A DNA stretch of 64,000 bases from Bacillus sp. UNC41MFS5 (GTDB taxonomy: Bacteria > Bacillota > Bacilli > Bacillales_B > DSM-18226), in NCBI RefSeq assembly GCF_000686805.1, contig NZ_KK366017.1, positions 62,001 to 126,000 of the forward strand, read 5' to 3'. The position numbers and the translations under genes are program-made. Shown here one piece after another: positions 10,247-19,107 of this stretch (its first letter is position 1; every line of letters begins with the position of its first letter). Under the pieces are notes generated by a model, which was not told the origin of the DNA, did no database searches, and was given only the letters and a program-made list of their open reading frames with translations.

Positions 10247-10818
10247 TGAGATTTGGCTTTGATATTGATGATACATTAATCAATCTACGAGAACATGCTT
10301 TTACTATCTATAATAAAAAGTTGAATCAAAATGTTCCAATTGAAATTTTTCATAACCTAAAAAGAGTTGAAATACATGAACCTTTTGGATTGACTGATAT
10401 ACAAGGGAAAGAAATGTGGAAAAATTCATTAGAAGAAATTTATTATACGTCATGTCCAGCCTTTCCTGATGCTGTTGAAACTTTACAACAACTGGTGAAG
10501 AATGGGCACGAGATATACTATATAACAGCAAGACCTAAAGATCATGGTGAACGAACTAAGGAATGGATGAGAGAAAATGGCTTTCCTGTCAATGATGAAA
10601 GATTTTTTTATGGAATGCAGGATCATGAAAAGGTAGAAATCATTAAGAAGTTACACCTCGATTATTATTTTGATGATAAACCTGAAGTATTAAATACATT
10701 ATTAAACGAATCCATTAAAATTTTTCTTCGCGATCAATCCTATAATCGTCATTTAAACTTACCACGAATTGTAAATTGGAGTGAACTTGAGGAAATAATA
10801 ACAGAAAAAGTAAAATAA
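10246..10818 (+). CDS. HAD-type 5'-nucleotidase (NT5C family)
   Basis: A 190-residue HAD hydrolase whose motif I is FDIDDTLI (nucleophile Asp6, acid Asp8), motif II ITARP and motif IV YYFDDKPE. This fits the small 5'(3')-deoxyribonucleotidase-like NT5C family of phosphatases. ATG 10246 overlaps the ribD stop as TGATG, with GAGGGAA at the right distance; a GTG three bases earlier is less likely. Its operon place after RibA and RibD suggests it dephosphorylates the ribitylamino-uracil phosphate made by RibD; that is inference from context. A general nucleotide phosphatase is the alternative. Confidence 0.82.
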   Translation: MRFGFDIDDTLINLREHAFTIYNKKLNQNVPIEIFHNLKRVEIHEPFGLTDIQGKEMWKNSLEEIYYTSCPAFPDAVETLQQLVKNGHEIYYITARPKDHGERTKEWMRENGFPVNDERFFYGMQDHEKVEIIKKLHLDYYFDDKPEVLNTLLNESIKIFLRDQSYNRHLNLPRIVNWSELEEIITEKVK

Positions 10819-10833
10819 TTGGTTACTTTAACA

Positions 10834-10870
10834 AAAAGAAGGCAGCTACTAAATAACTGCCTTCTTTTAA
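10834..10870 (+). terminator. Bidirectional intrinsic terminator
   Basis: AAAAGAAGGCAG (10834-10845) pairs with CTGCCTTCTTTT (10857-10868). It lies between the convergent rib-type operon and ald and can serve both. Confidence 0.88.
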
Positions 10871-10875
10871 TACTA

Positions 10876-12009
10876 TTAAATTGAAGCAAGTTCTTTTTCT
10901 AATGCCTTTTCTACTGTTACATAATCGTAGCCAAGATCTTTTGCTACTGCATCATACGTAATTTCACCGTTGGCCACGTTAACGCCAAGATATAATGCAG
11001 CATTTTCAGAAATGGCTTTAAAAACACCTTTATTAGCGATCTGTAATGCATATGGTACCGTTACATTTGTAAGAGCCATTGTTGAAGTCCTAGGTACAGC
11101 ACCAGGCATATTTGCAACTGAATAGTGGACAACACCATGTTTGATAAATGTTGGATTATCATGTGTTGTTACATGATCGATTGTTTCAACGATTCCACCT
11201 TGGTCAATTGCAACATCGACGATTACTGAACCAGGTTTCATTGATTTAACCATTTCTTCAGTAACCAGCTTAGGTGCTTTGGCACCAGGGATTAATACTG
11301 CACCGATAAGAAGATCAGCTTCAGCCACTGCTTCAGCAATATTGAAAGGATTAGACATTAATGTTTTGATTTGATTTCCAAAAATATCATCTAACTGACG
11401 AAGGCGATCTGCGCTTAAGTCAATGATTGTCACGTCTGCACCCAACCCGATAGCCATTTTTGCGGCATTGGTTCCTACAATACCTCCGCCGACAATGGTA
11501 ACTTTTCCGCGGTTTACTCCTGGAACACCTGCAAGCAAAATGCCAAGTCCTCCATTATTCTTTTGTAAGAACTGTGCACCAATTTGTGCAGCCATACGAC
11601 CAGCCACTTCACTCATTGGGGTAAGCAATGGAAGCGTTCGATTCACAGATACTGTTTCATAGGCAATCGCGATGACGCCTTTATCTTTAAGAGCTTGAGC
11701 CAAATCTGGCTCTGCTGCTAAGTGTAAGTACGTAAATAATATTAAACCTTGACGGAAGTACTTATATTCACTTGAAAGAGGCTCTTTTACCTTCATAATC
11801 ATATCAGCTTTAGTCCATACCTGTTCAGCACTATCTATGATTTCAGCACCAGCTTTAGCATAAGCTTCGTCAGTGAAACCGCTTCCAATTCCTGCGTCCT
11901 GTTCAACTAATACTTTGTGGCCAGCATTTAGGAATGAAACCACACCTGCAGGAGTTAGTGCTACACGATTTTCATTATTTTTAATTTCTTTAGGTACGCC
12001 AATAAACAT
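10876..12009 (-). CDS. ald: Alanine dehydrogenase
   Basis: The 377-residue enzyme reversibly deaminates L-alanine to pyruvate and ammonium with NAD, letting alanine serve as carbon and nitrogen source; in B. subtilis it is needed for normal sporulation (spoVN). [20 protein letters not shown] at the N-terminus is diagnostic; Arg15, Lys75 and His96 are the substrate-binding and catalytic residues, and [11 protein letters not shown] is the NAD loop. Length is standard. The PucR-type regulator lies immediately upstream on the same strand. Confidence 0.96.
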   Translation of the reverse strand: MFIGVPKEIKNNENRVALTPAGVVSFLNAGHKVLVEQDAGIGSGFTDEAYAKAGAEIIDSAEQVWTKADMIMKVKEPLSSEYKYFRQGLILFTYLHLAAEPDLAQALKDKGVIAIAYETVSVNRTLPLLTPMSEVAGRMAAQIGAQFLQKNNGGLGILLAGVPGVNRGKVTIVGGGIVGTNAAKMAIGLGADVTIIDLSADRLRQLDDIFGNQIKTLMSNPFNIAEAVAEADLLIGAVLIPGAKAPKLVTEEMVKSMKPGSVIVDVAIDQGGIVETIDHVTTHDNPTFIKHGVVHYSVANMPGAVPRTSTMALTNVTVPYALQIANKGVFKAISENAALYLGVNVANGEITYDAVAKDLGYDYVTVEKALEKELASI

Positions 12010-12138
12010 ATATTTATTTCCTCCCCTAGTTACATGTAAGTGTTTAGCTATGGCTAAAGTATAGAATGTTTCCTAGAGAATTTCTTTGTTCAGAAAAGAG
12101 AAAGATTTTCACTCTTTTTGGGGATTTTCACAAAACGT

Positions 12139-13377
12139 TCAAATCCCCTGATATTTTTCCAGCTTTAAATCTAAGAAGAGAATCATCTTTTGATTAGGAT
12201 CCCTGAAATTTACATCCCCAATTTCCGTGATACGTTTAAGCCGATAATTTAATGTATTAGCATGGACATTTAGTTCCTTTGCTGCATCATTTATGTTGTT
12301 ATCTTTATTTAAGAAAACCTCTAATGTTTCGACTAAGTTGCTATTGTGTTTTTGATCATATTCATGAAGCCGTTTTAAGGCATAATTTTCATAGGCTTGG
12401 GTTTGTCTTTTTTCTAAAATAAGATCTACTATTTGATAAATTCCAAGCTTTTGATAGTTAAAAATATCCTTAGTCTCTAAAGGGAACTTTTCTTTAATTG
12501 CTAATACAGCTAATGTTTCTTTATAGGCCTTGTTTGTTTGTAGAAAGTCCTCATAAATACTGCTATAGCTTGGTTTGATCTCTTTGATTCCATATCTCTC
12601 ACTCATTTGCAGAACAAAGAATTTTGAAAATTGATCCAGTTCATTGAAAGGGTTCTCAATATTTGTTGTGGATACCATTAGAATGAGTTGATTGCAGTCT
12701 ATTGTGTAAAGAATAATTTTTATTCTTTGATTTGTTTTTAACAGATATGATATGGATTGCTCTACTTTGTTCGTGATATTCTCCTGAAACTGAAAAACAA
12801 GAACCGCAAAAGAAGTGGGTGGTGTTATTTGTAGTGAGTGGAAATGATCGAAAATCTCCTCTTTTACTTTAAGGTGACCTGTTAATAGTTTCCAAAAGAA
12901 TTCTTGTGAACGTTCTTCTTTTTTGTTTTTTCTCGTCTGAAGCTGTAATAGTTTATTTTTTGCGGAATCTGCGGCTTTCTTTAAAAGAATAAAATCTCCT
13001 TCTGTTAAAACCTTATCAATTTCAATTGCCCAAATAAATCCAATCACTTCGTCTTGTTTCCAAATCGAAATGGCGACTCTATTGTTAAGCCCGATATCAC
13101 TCATATTTTTCACACGAATCGGCTCTTGGGACTTTAGTAAAGCAGGAATTGTTCCTTCTTTCCATAATTGATTAATAACTTTTTCCGGCACCCTTCGTCC
13201 AATGATAGTAGAAATTCTCGCTGGATCTGTCCGTTCATCATGTGTACTGTAGGCAAGTAGACGGTGGTTTGCATCCTCAATTGTAATAGGGCACATTAGT
13301 ACCTGACTAATAAAGTCAGCAAATTCATCTAAGCTTTCGAAGGAAGTCTTAAATGGATCAGGTAGTCTAGTATTCAA
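12139..13377 (-). CDS. adeR: PucR/CdaR-type regulator of ald (AdeR)
   Basis: This is a 412-residue transcription factor with an N-terminal GAF/PucR-like sensor region, a GGDEF-like central portion typical of CdaR regulators, and a C-terminal HTH (DAAKELNVHANTLNYRLKRI, about residues 372-392). It is placed directly upstream of ald as adeR is in B. subtilis, where AdeR activates ald in response to alanine. The match in architecture and position makes orthology likely. The ald promoter must lie within 12010-12138. Confidence 0.85.
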   Translation of the reverse strand: MNTRLPDPFKTSFESLDEFADFISQVLMCPITIEDANHRLLAYSTHDERTDPARISTIIGRRVPEKVINQLWKEGTIPALLKSQEPIRVKNMSDIGLNNRVAISIWKQDEVIGFIWAIEIDKVLTEGDFILLKKAADSAKNKLLQLQTRKNKKEERSQEFFWKLLTGHLKVKEEIFDHFHSLQITPPTSFAVLVFQFQENITNKVEQSISYLLKTNQRIKIILYTIDCNQLILMVSTTNIENPFNELDQFSKFFVLQMSERYGIKEIKPSYSSIYEDFLQTNKAYKETLAVLAIKEKFPLETKDIFNYQKLGIYQIVDLILEKRQTQAYENYALKRLHEYDQKHNSNLVETLEVFLNKDNNINDAAKELNVHANTLNYRLKRITEIGDVNFRDPNQKMILFLDLKLEKYQGI

Positions 13378-13477
13378 AATGATTACCCCCAGATTAATAT
13401 ATAATGATCTATGTCTTATTAAGTTTAAAGATCCCTTTGTTTAATTTTACAAAAAAAATATGATAATTTCATGTATT

Positions 13478-13504
13478 TTTACAAAATAAATACTATGCTA
13501 TAAT
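13478..13504 (+). promoter_or_regulatory. Likely sigma-A promoter of the permease
   Basis: An ideal extended -10, TGCTATAAT (13496-13504), is preceded by TTTACA (13478-13483) with a 15-base spacer. It lies within the 326-base gap 13378-13703, which otherwise holds only a long leader and the cre-like site. Confidence 0.6.
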
Positions 13505-13558
13505 GGTAAAATGATTCCGAGTAATCCAAAAAGAGAAAATATTTTTATAATTACGTAT

Positions 13559-13573
13559 TTGAAAGCGTTACCA
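13559..13573 (+). promoter_or_regulatory. cre-like site downstream of the promoter
   Basis: TTGAAAGCGTTACCA fits the loose CcpA consensus WTGNAANCGNWNNCW, with one mismatch to the stricter TGWNANCGNTNWCA. Its place about 50 bases after the -10 would suit roadblock repression by CcpA. Confidence 0.5.
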
Positions 13574-13703
13574 ATTAGGTCTTAAGGAGGAATAAGTAAT
13601 AAAAGGCTTAAAAGTGAAGACTAAGATTGCTATAGTAAAAAAGCAAAGATGTTATTTCAATGGGATGAGGGAATTCTAACTTGTATTCATAAGGGGGATT
13701 TAT

Positions 13704-15104
13704 ATGAGTAAAAACACTCAGGGTAAAGAGCTTCATCGTGGTTTAGAAGAAAGGCATATCACCTTAATGTCTTTAGGGGCAGCCATCGGGGTGGGACTAT
13801 TTCTTGGTTCTGCAACGGCAATAAAAATGGCGGGGCCAGGTATTTTGGTTGGATACGGGGTTGCCGGACTAATTATGTTTTTTATCATGCGTGCATTGGG
13901 CGAAATGGCGATTCAAAAACCTGTTGCAGGTTCTTTTAGTAAATATGCAAGGGATTATTTAGGACCACTTGCTGGTTATATCACAGGCTGGAATTATTGG
14001 TTTTTATGGGTTGTAACATGTATGGCTGAAATCACAGCTGTAGGAATTTACATGGAATATTGGTACCCAGATGTTCCACGTTGGATCTGGGCACTCTCAG
14101 CACTAGTGATCATGGCAGGAGTCAATTTTCTTGCTGTAAAAGCATATGGTGAATTAGAATTTTGGTTTGCGCTTATAAAAATTGTTACGATTATTGCGAT
14201 GATTGCCATTGGTCTTGGAATGATTTTCTTTGGAATTGGCAACGGCGGTATTGCTACCGGCATTAAGAATTTATGGGAACATGGCGGTCTTTTCCCGAAT
14301 GGAATTAAAGGTGTTTTATTATCATTACAAATGGTTATGTTTGCCTATTTAGGAATTGAAATGATTGGTGTTACAGCAGGTGAAGTTAAAAACCCTGAAA
14401 AGTCTCTTTCAAGAGCAATAGATTCGGTATTCTGGCGTATTCTTATTTTTTACGTCGGCGCATTATTCGTAATCATGTCCATATATCCATGGGAGGAAAT
14501 TGGTACAAAAGGCAGTCCATTTGTACTTACCTTTGAACAAATTGGGATTCCGGGAGCAGCAGGTATTATTAACTTTGTCGTACTTACAGCAGCACTGTCA
14601 TCGTGTAACAGTGGAATTTTTAGTACGGCACGGATGTTATTTAACCTAGCACAGCATGATGAGGCACCGAAGAATTTCGCGAAAGTAAATAAAAGTGGTG
14701 TTCCAGGTGTTGCAGTCATAGCTTCTGCAGGTGCATTATTGATTGGTGTTGTCTTAAATTATATTGTTCCTGCAAAAGTTTTTACATGGGTAACGAGCAT
14801 CGCCACTTTTGGAGCGATTTGGACTTGGGGAGTCATCCTTTTATCGCAAATTCGCTATCGTAAAACTTTAAAGCCAGCTGAGGAGAAGGGTCTAAAATAT
14901 AAGATGCCGCTTTTCCCTTTTACTTCTTATCTTTCCTTAGCCTTTTTAGCTTTTGTTATTGCTCTAATGGGGTATAATCCGGATACTCGGATTGCACTAA
15001 TAATTGGACCTTTATTCCTAGTCTTCTTGGTTGCGGTTTACTATAAAAAAGGATTCCATAAGCGAAATTCCGGTCAGGATAAGGCAGAAGAACGAGTAAG
15101 TTAA
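13704..15104 (+). CDS. APC-family amino acid permease
   Basis: A 466-residue amino acid/proton symporter with twelve predicted membrane helices. The opening HRGLEERHITLMSLGAAIG followed by GVGLFLGSA is the conserved first helix and substrate-backbone-binding segment of the AAT group (AlaP/YtnA, CycA, AnsP, GabP type). Lying beside ald and adeR, alanine or a related small neutral amino acid is the likely substrate, but that is context only. It has its own promoter, cre-like site and terminator, so it is monocistronic; start ATG follows AAGGGGG. Confidence 0.87.
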   Translation: MSKNTQGKELHRGLEERHITLMSLGAAIGVGLFLGSATAIKMAGPGILVGYGVAGLIMFFIMRALGEMAIQKPVAGSFSKYARDYLGPLAGYITGWNYWFLWVVTCMAEITAVGIYMEYWYPDVPRWIWALSALVIMAGVNFLAVKAYGELEFWFALIKIVTIIAMIAIGLGMIFFGIGNGGIATGIKNLWEHGGLFPNGIKGVLLSLQMVMFAYLGIEMIGVTAGEVKNPEKSLSRAIDSVFWRILIFYVGALFVIMSIYPWEEIGTKGSPFVLTFEQIGIPGAAGIINFVVLTAALSSCNSGIFSTARMLFNLAQHDEAPKNFAKVNKSGVPGVAVIASAGALLIGVVLNYIVPAKVFTWVTSIATFGAIWTWGVILLSQIRYRKTLKPAEEKGLKYKMPLFPFTSYLSLAFLAFVIALMGYNPDTRIALIIGPLFLVFLVAVYYKKGFHKRNSGQDKAEERVS

Positions 15105-15197
15105 AAAATATCAAAGATTACTATAAGAAAAAGCAGTGGGAGTTCATCCTAAAGGTTTCCGTTTTCGGGAGCACTCTTTTTAAAAGACTCAAGAATT

Positions 15198-15226
15198 GAC
15201 GTATGAATTGGCATACGTCTTTTTCT
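15198..15226 (+). terminator. Intrinsic terminator
   Basis: GACGTATG (15198-15205) pairs with CATACGTC (15212-15219), followed by T5C and more T. Confidence 0.78.
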
Positions 15227-15357
15227 TTATTTATTAAGGTTTCTACGAAATTTCATTGTCAGCATTATTATGTGGACAATGAGTATTGTACAATTAAAAA
15301 ACTTCTGTCATTTGCAGTGCACTATTATTAAAAAATGAAGGTTGTTTTTTTTCTGTT

Positions 15358-17940
15358 TCATTTGTTTATTTCATTATTTAAATATCTTTGAATAACATCC
15401 GGAGCTTCCTGGTTATAAACTAATTTCCAAACATCAAGAACATTTTCTTTTGTTACCTTTATAGGGGGAACAGCTACATAGGATGGTGCAGGTTTTCCGA
15501 GCAGCGCATACCCTGCCAAAATGGCTTCAGCTACTCCTTGATGGAACGGCATCTGGGAACCTAATCCCTTGATAAGTCCATCTTTGGCCATTTCTTCGGC
15601 AGCATTGGTACCTAAATCAATCGTCGTGATGACTAAATCTTCTTTTCCTAGCCCACGAGCTGCTGACATAGCTCCAACCGCTAATACATCCCATACGACA
15701 AAGATTCCATTCAAATCCCAGTGTTCGGAAAGCATAGAGGCTGCCAGTTTTTCCCCCTCATTTGGACTCGTAAAACCGCTGCGTGCAATGATTTGAATGT
15801 CAGAATAGTTTTCTACTATTGTTTTTTCAAATGCTGTTAATCTTTGTTTCGTTACAAAAAAGTCAGCATCATGATAGATGACTCCAATCTTGCCTTTGCC
15901 GCCTAGTTTCTCCGCCATAATATCGGCTGCATGGACACCGTTACCATAATTATCAGCTGAAACAACACTTACATAATCCTGCCCATGCTGTAAATTGTTT
16001 GGTGTATTGTCCATAAATACAAGCTTTATCCCTAATTGCGCTGCTTTTTGAAAGGCGCTTGCCGTTGATACCGGATCTACAGGAAGACTCACAATGATAT
16101 CCGGCTTTTTAGTTAAGATGGTTTCGATATCTCCCACTTGCTTTTCCTTATTAAATTGGGCATCTGTTACCGCTACTACCTCAATGCCCATTTTCTTAAA
16201 AGTTGTCTCTAATCCTTGGACTTGAGCCCTTGACCAATTATTCCCTGTATAGTGCATCGCGATGGCAGCCGTATAATTTTTTTCCCTTAGCTTTTTCAAG
16301 TCCTTCATGGATAACTGCAGTGTTTTGGCTGAAATAGCCTCCTCACCATGTGGGCCTGTACTTAATATTTTTTGTTCGGGAATATTTTGATTGATTGTAC
16401 TCGTTAGAGTCTCGTTTACAGTTATCAAAAACTCTCTTACATTAATGGGTTTCGTTACATAATTATCAAAACCCTTGTCTACTGTCTGCTGGATGTCCTG
16501 AGGCATGGCATTGGCACTGACAGCAATAATCGCTATATCTTTCGTTTTTTCATCCTTTTTTATAAGGTCAAACACCTCATAGCCATGCATATCTGGGAGG
16601 TTAAGATCTAGTAGAATTAAATCTACTTTTTCAGTCCTAGCCAGTGCCAATCCTTCTTTTCCGGAACGAGCAGTTAAGATCGTATAGGATGGCTGGGATT
16701 TCAGGATGTTCTTCACCAAGTGTAAGTTAGATTCATTATCTTCTACATACAGCAAACCATAGTGATCTGACTTAGCATTCTTTGCTGGTAAATCCATCAC
16801 TTCTTCCCCCCATTGCATCGCGGTCGTTAAATCATGGGGAAGGGGGAGGCTAAAGCAAAAATCGCTGCCGATTCCTTTTTGGCTCGCAACACTAATTTTT
16901 CCACTCATAAGTTGGACAAGTTGCTTTACTAAAGATAATCCAATGCCCGTACCTTCCTCTTGTGTCCCTTCAATCCGATAAAATGGGACAAACACTTTCG
17001 GATATTCTTCAACAGAAAGCCCGACTCCTGTATCCGCGATATGAATAACGGCCTCGTTTTGTTTCATATACGAGAAAATCATGACTTTGCCGTCTTCCCG
17101 GTTATATTTAATGGAATTATCGAGAAGATTAAGTAGGATTTGTTTCAGGCGAATCGGATCGGCAAGAACGGTTACGGTTTGCGAATGGTCCATTTGATTA
17201 TGAATTGTAATTCTTTTTTTCATGGCAAGCGGCTGCACGATATTGATACATTCATTGATAATAGTCTGAAGTTCTACCTCCTCTATGGAAACTTTTAAAT
17301 GGCCCGTATCAATTCTTGAGAGATCTAAGATATCATTAATTAAGCTTAATAGATGCTTTCCTCCGCTTAAAATCTCTTGGACAAAGTCCTGCTGCTCCTC
17401 ATTTAAGGTTTCATCGATTTCTAATAGCTGTGCGAAACCAAGGATTCCGTTCAATGGTGTCCGGAGTTCATGGCTCATTTTGGACAGAAAGTCTGACTTA
17501 GTAAGGTTCGCTTTTTCCGCGGCTTCTTTTGCCTGAATGATCGTTTGTTCCATCTTTATTCGTTCGGTAATATCCGATATGGTCACAAGCGCGGCTTGTT
17601 CCCCGTCTTTATGTAATTTAAGTGGTTTTGAAGTAATGGAAAGCCATTTAGTCCCATTATTTCGATCGCTTACTCCCAAGACATAATCATGGAAAGGAAT
17701 GCCCTGTTCGAGGGTGATAATTCCTGGCAATTCCGAATAGGGTAGGGGGGATCCATCTTCTTTTACATATTCTAATTGGCTTACATTGGATTCTGTTAAT
17801 AAATCTGATGTAATACCTAATACCTTTTCAACATTTTCGTTAAGCGCAATCATTCTACCCGACTTTTTATGAATAATGACGCATTCAGACATGGTTTGTA
17901 AAACTTCTTTATATAAATTTTCGTTAGGGGTGATTTCCAT
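15358..17940 (-). CDS. Soluble PAS/HK/receiver kinase fused to sugar-binding protein
   Basis: About 860 residues counted from ATG 17940. Order: PAS (about 10-125), HisKA with His157 (SKMSHELRTPLNG), HATPase (N-box LLNLLDNSIKYN, then ADTGVG and GTGIGLSLV), receiver (about 393-508, Asp445 in LLDLNLP, Lys497), and a complete type-I sugar-binding domain (about 518-860). No signal peptide or membrane segment is visible, so the binding domain should be cytosolic. It is closely similar to the lipoprotein at 28557-29732: over one 101-residue block I count 79 identities, and the similarity includes the linker TINQNIPEQKILSTGP. ATG 17940 has GGAAGGCAGGG upstream; ATG 17976 is in frame but poorly spaced. 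It is divergent from the LytTR regulator at 18196 and is probably its partner. Confidence 0.9.
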   Translation of the reverse strand: MEITPNENLYKEVLQTMSECVIIHKKSGRMIALNENVEKVLGITSDLLTESNVSQLEYVKEDGSPLPYSELPGIITLEQGIPFHDYVLGVSDRNNGTKWLSITSKPLKLHKDGEQAALVTISDITERIKMEQTIIQAKEAAEKANLTKSDFLSKMSHELRTPLNGILGFAQLLEIDETLNEEQQDFVQEILSGGKHLLSLINDILDLSRIDTGHLKVSIEEVELQTIINECINIVQPLAMKKRITIHNQMDHSQTVTVLADPIRLKQILLNLLDNSIKYNREDGKVMIFSYMKQNEAVIHIADTGVGLSVEEYPKVFVPFYRIEGTQEEGTGIGLSLVKQLVQLMSGKISVASQKGIGSDFCFSLPLPHDLTTAMQWGEEVMDLPAKNAKSDHYGLLYVEDNESNLHLVKNILKSQPSYTILTARSGKEGLALARTEKVDLILLDLNLPDMHGYEVFDLIKKDEKTKDIAIIAVSANAMPQDIQQTVDKGFDNYVTKPINVREFLITVNETLTSTINQNIPEQKILSTGPHGEEAISAKTLQLSMKDLKKLREKNYTAAIAMHYTGNNWSRAQVQGLETTFKKMGIEVVAVTDAQFNKEKQVGDIETILTKKPDIIVSLPVDPVSTASAFQKAAQLGIKLVFMDNTPNNLQHGQDYVSVVSADNYGNGVHAADIMAEKLGGKGKIGVIYHDADFFVTKQRLTAFEKTIVENYSDIQIIARSGFTSPNEGEKLAASMLSEHWDLNGIFVVWDVLAVGAMSAARGLGKEDLVITTIDLGTNAAEEMAKDGLIKGLGSQMPFHQGVAEAILAGYALLGKPAPSYVAVPPIKVTKENVLDVWKLVYNQEAPDVIQRYLNNEINK

Positions 17941-18195
17941 TTTTATACCCTGCCTTCCGAAAGAATAGTCATGCATTTTCCTGAAGCCGTAGCTTTAGTA
18001 TAGTCCACAGTAATTCTTCTTTAAAACTGCAAAAAACCGCTATACCTATTTAATATTAAAATACTTCCTATCCTGCTTAAACTGCCTTATACTGAGAGTA
18101 GTTAGTTTGACAGCGATTTCAAATAGTAGTATGTTATCTATTAATTTTTATATTAATGTTCCACTTAAAAGAAGCTTTTAATATGAGGTGATCTT

Positions 18196-18909
18196 TTGAA
18201 AGTTTTAATTGCAGAGGACCATGCACCATCCAGAAAACTATTGAAGCATCTCATTAAACCTTTGCAGAGTTATGAGATGGTTGGAGAAGCCGTTAATGGT
18301 GAGGATTTAATTTGCAAGGTGATGATAGAAAAGCCAGACATCATTTTGGTTGATATTAATATGCCATTGTTGAATGGGATGGAAGCGGTGAAATCTTGTA
18401 AAAAAGTAGTCCCGTCATTGCAAGTTATCTTTATCACCGGGCATGATGAGTTTGCCTTAGAAGCTTTTAGTGTAAATGCAATCGATTACATTGTCAAACC
18501 TATTGACCGTGACCGTCTTTATGCAGCGTTAGGGCGAGCAGCTGCACTTGCTAAGACTCCAGCCGAAAGCGAGCGCCGAACCGTTAAGAAGGATTTAATG
18601 GTTAAACAGTCCAATCAGTTTTCTTTTATACCGTTAGATGACATTATTTTTATTGAACGAGCAGACCGAAAGGCGGTCATCCATACAATCGATCAAAAAA
18701 TAGAGGTAAATGAAGCATTAACGAATCTTGAAGAACTCCTTGATTCCCGTTTTGTAGCCTCCCATCGTTCCTATATTATTAATTTGCAATATTTAAAGAG
18801 GATTGAAACGGCAGGGCAAACGTACAAAGCATATTTTAAAAATTATGAGGAGACAGCAAAAGTTTCCAAGAATAAGTTAGCAGAATTACAAAAAAATAAA
18901 TCGTTGTGA
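18196..18909 (+). CDS. LytTR-family response regulator
   Basis: A 237-residue regulator with an N-terminal receiver (Asp53 in LVDINMPLLNG, Lys101 in YIVKPID) and a C-terminal LytTR DNA-binding domain (about 130-232; FIPLDDIIFIERADRKAV, then SHRSYIINLQYLKRIE). LytTR proteins bind direct repeats as dimers and usually activate a neighbouring operon. The start is TTG 18196 with GAGGTGA upstream and no ATG alternative nearby. It is divergent from the hybrid kinase across 255 bases, so the pair forms a two-component system whose likely targets are the sugar-uptake genes just downstream. Confidence 0.92.
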   Translation: MKVLIAEDHAPSRKLLKHLIKPLQSYEMVGEAVNGEDLICKVMIEKPDIILVDINMPLLNGMEAVKSCKKVVPSLQVIFITGHDEFALEAFSVNAIDYIVKPIDRDRLYAALGRAAALAKTPAESERRTVKKDLMVKQSNQFSFIPLDDIIFIERADRKAVIHTIDQKIEVNEALTNLEELLDSRFVASHRSYIINLQYLKRIETAGQTYKAYFKNYEETAKVSKNKLAELQKNKSL

Positions 18910-18940
18910 GGTCCGGGTTTACCGGACCTCAATTTTTTTG
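18908..18940 (+). terminator. Strong intrinsic terminator
   Basis: GAGGTCCGG (18908-18916) pairs with CCGGACCTC (18922-18930), then AA and T7. The arm begins inside the stop codon of the response regulator. Confidence 0.9.
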
Positions 18941-19056
18941 TTTTTTTAAAAAATTTATGATTTTATTGTCCGAATGAACGATTATTGCGTCCAAAAGGAT
19001 AGAAAACGATTTCATTTGGAAAAAAACCTTGTCGGAAGATGATTAGACGACAATTT

Positions 19057-19070
19057 TGTAATCGATTACA
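19057..19070. promoter_or_regulatory. LacI/CcpA-type operator
   Basis: TGTAATCGATTACA is a perfect palindrome centred on CG, 37 bases before the truncated LacI gene. The identical 14-mer recurs at 28449. It satisfies the cre consensus TGWNANCGNTNWCA, so CcpA or a dedicated LacI-family repressor could bind. Confidence 0.65.
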
Positions 19071-19107
19071 ATTCAAATATAGAAACAAGAAAGGACAAAT
19101 AACAAAG

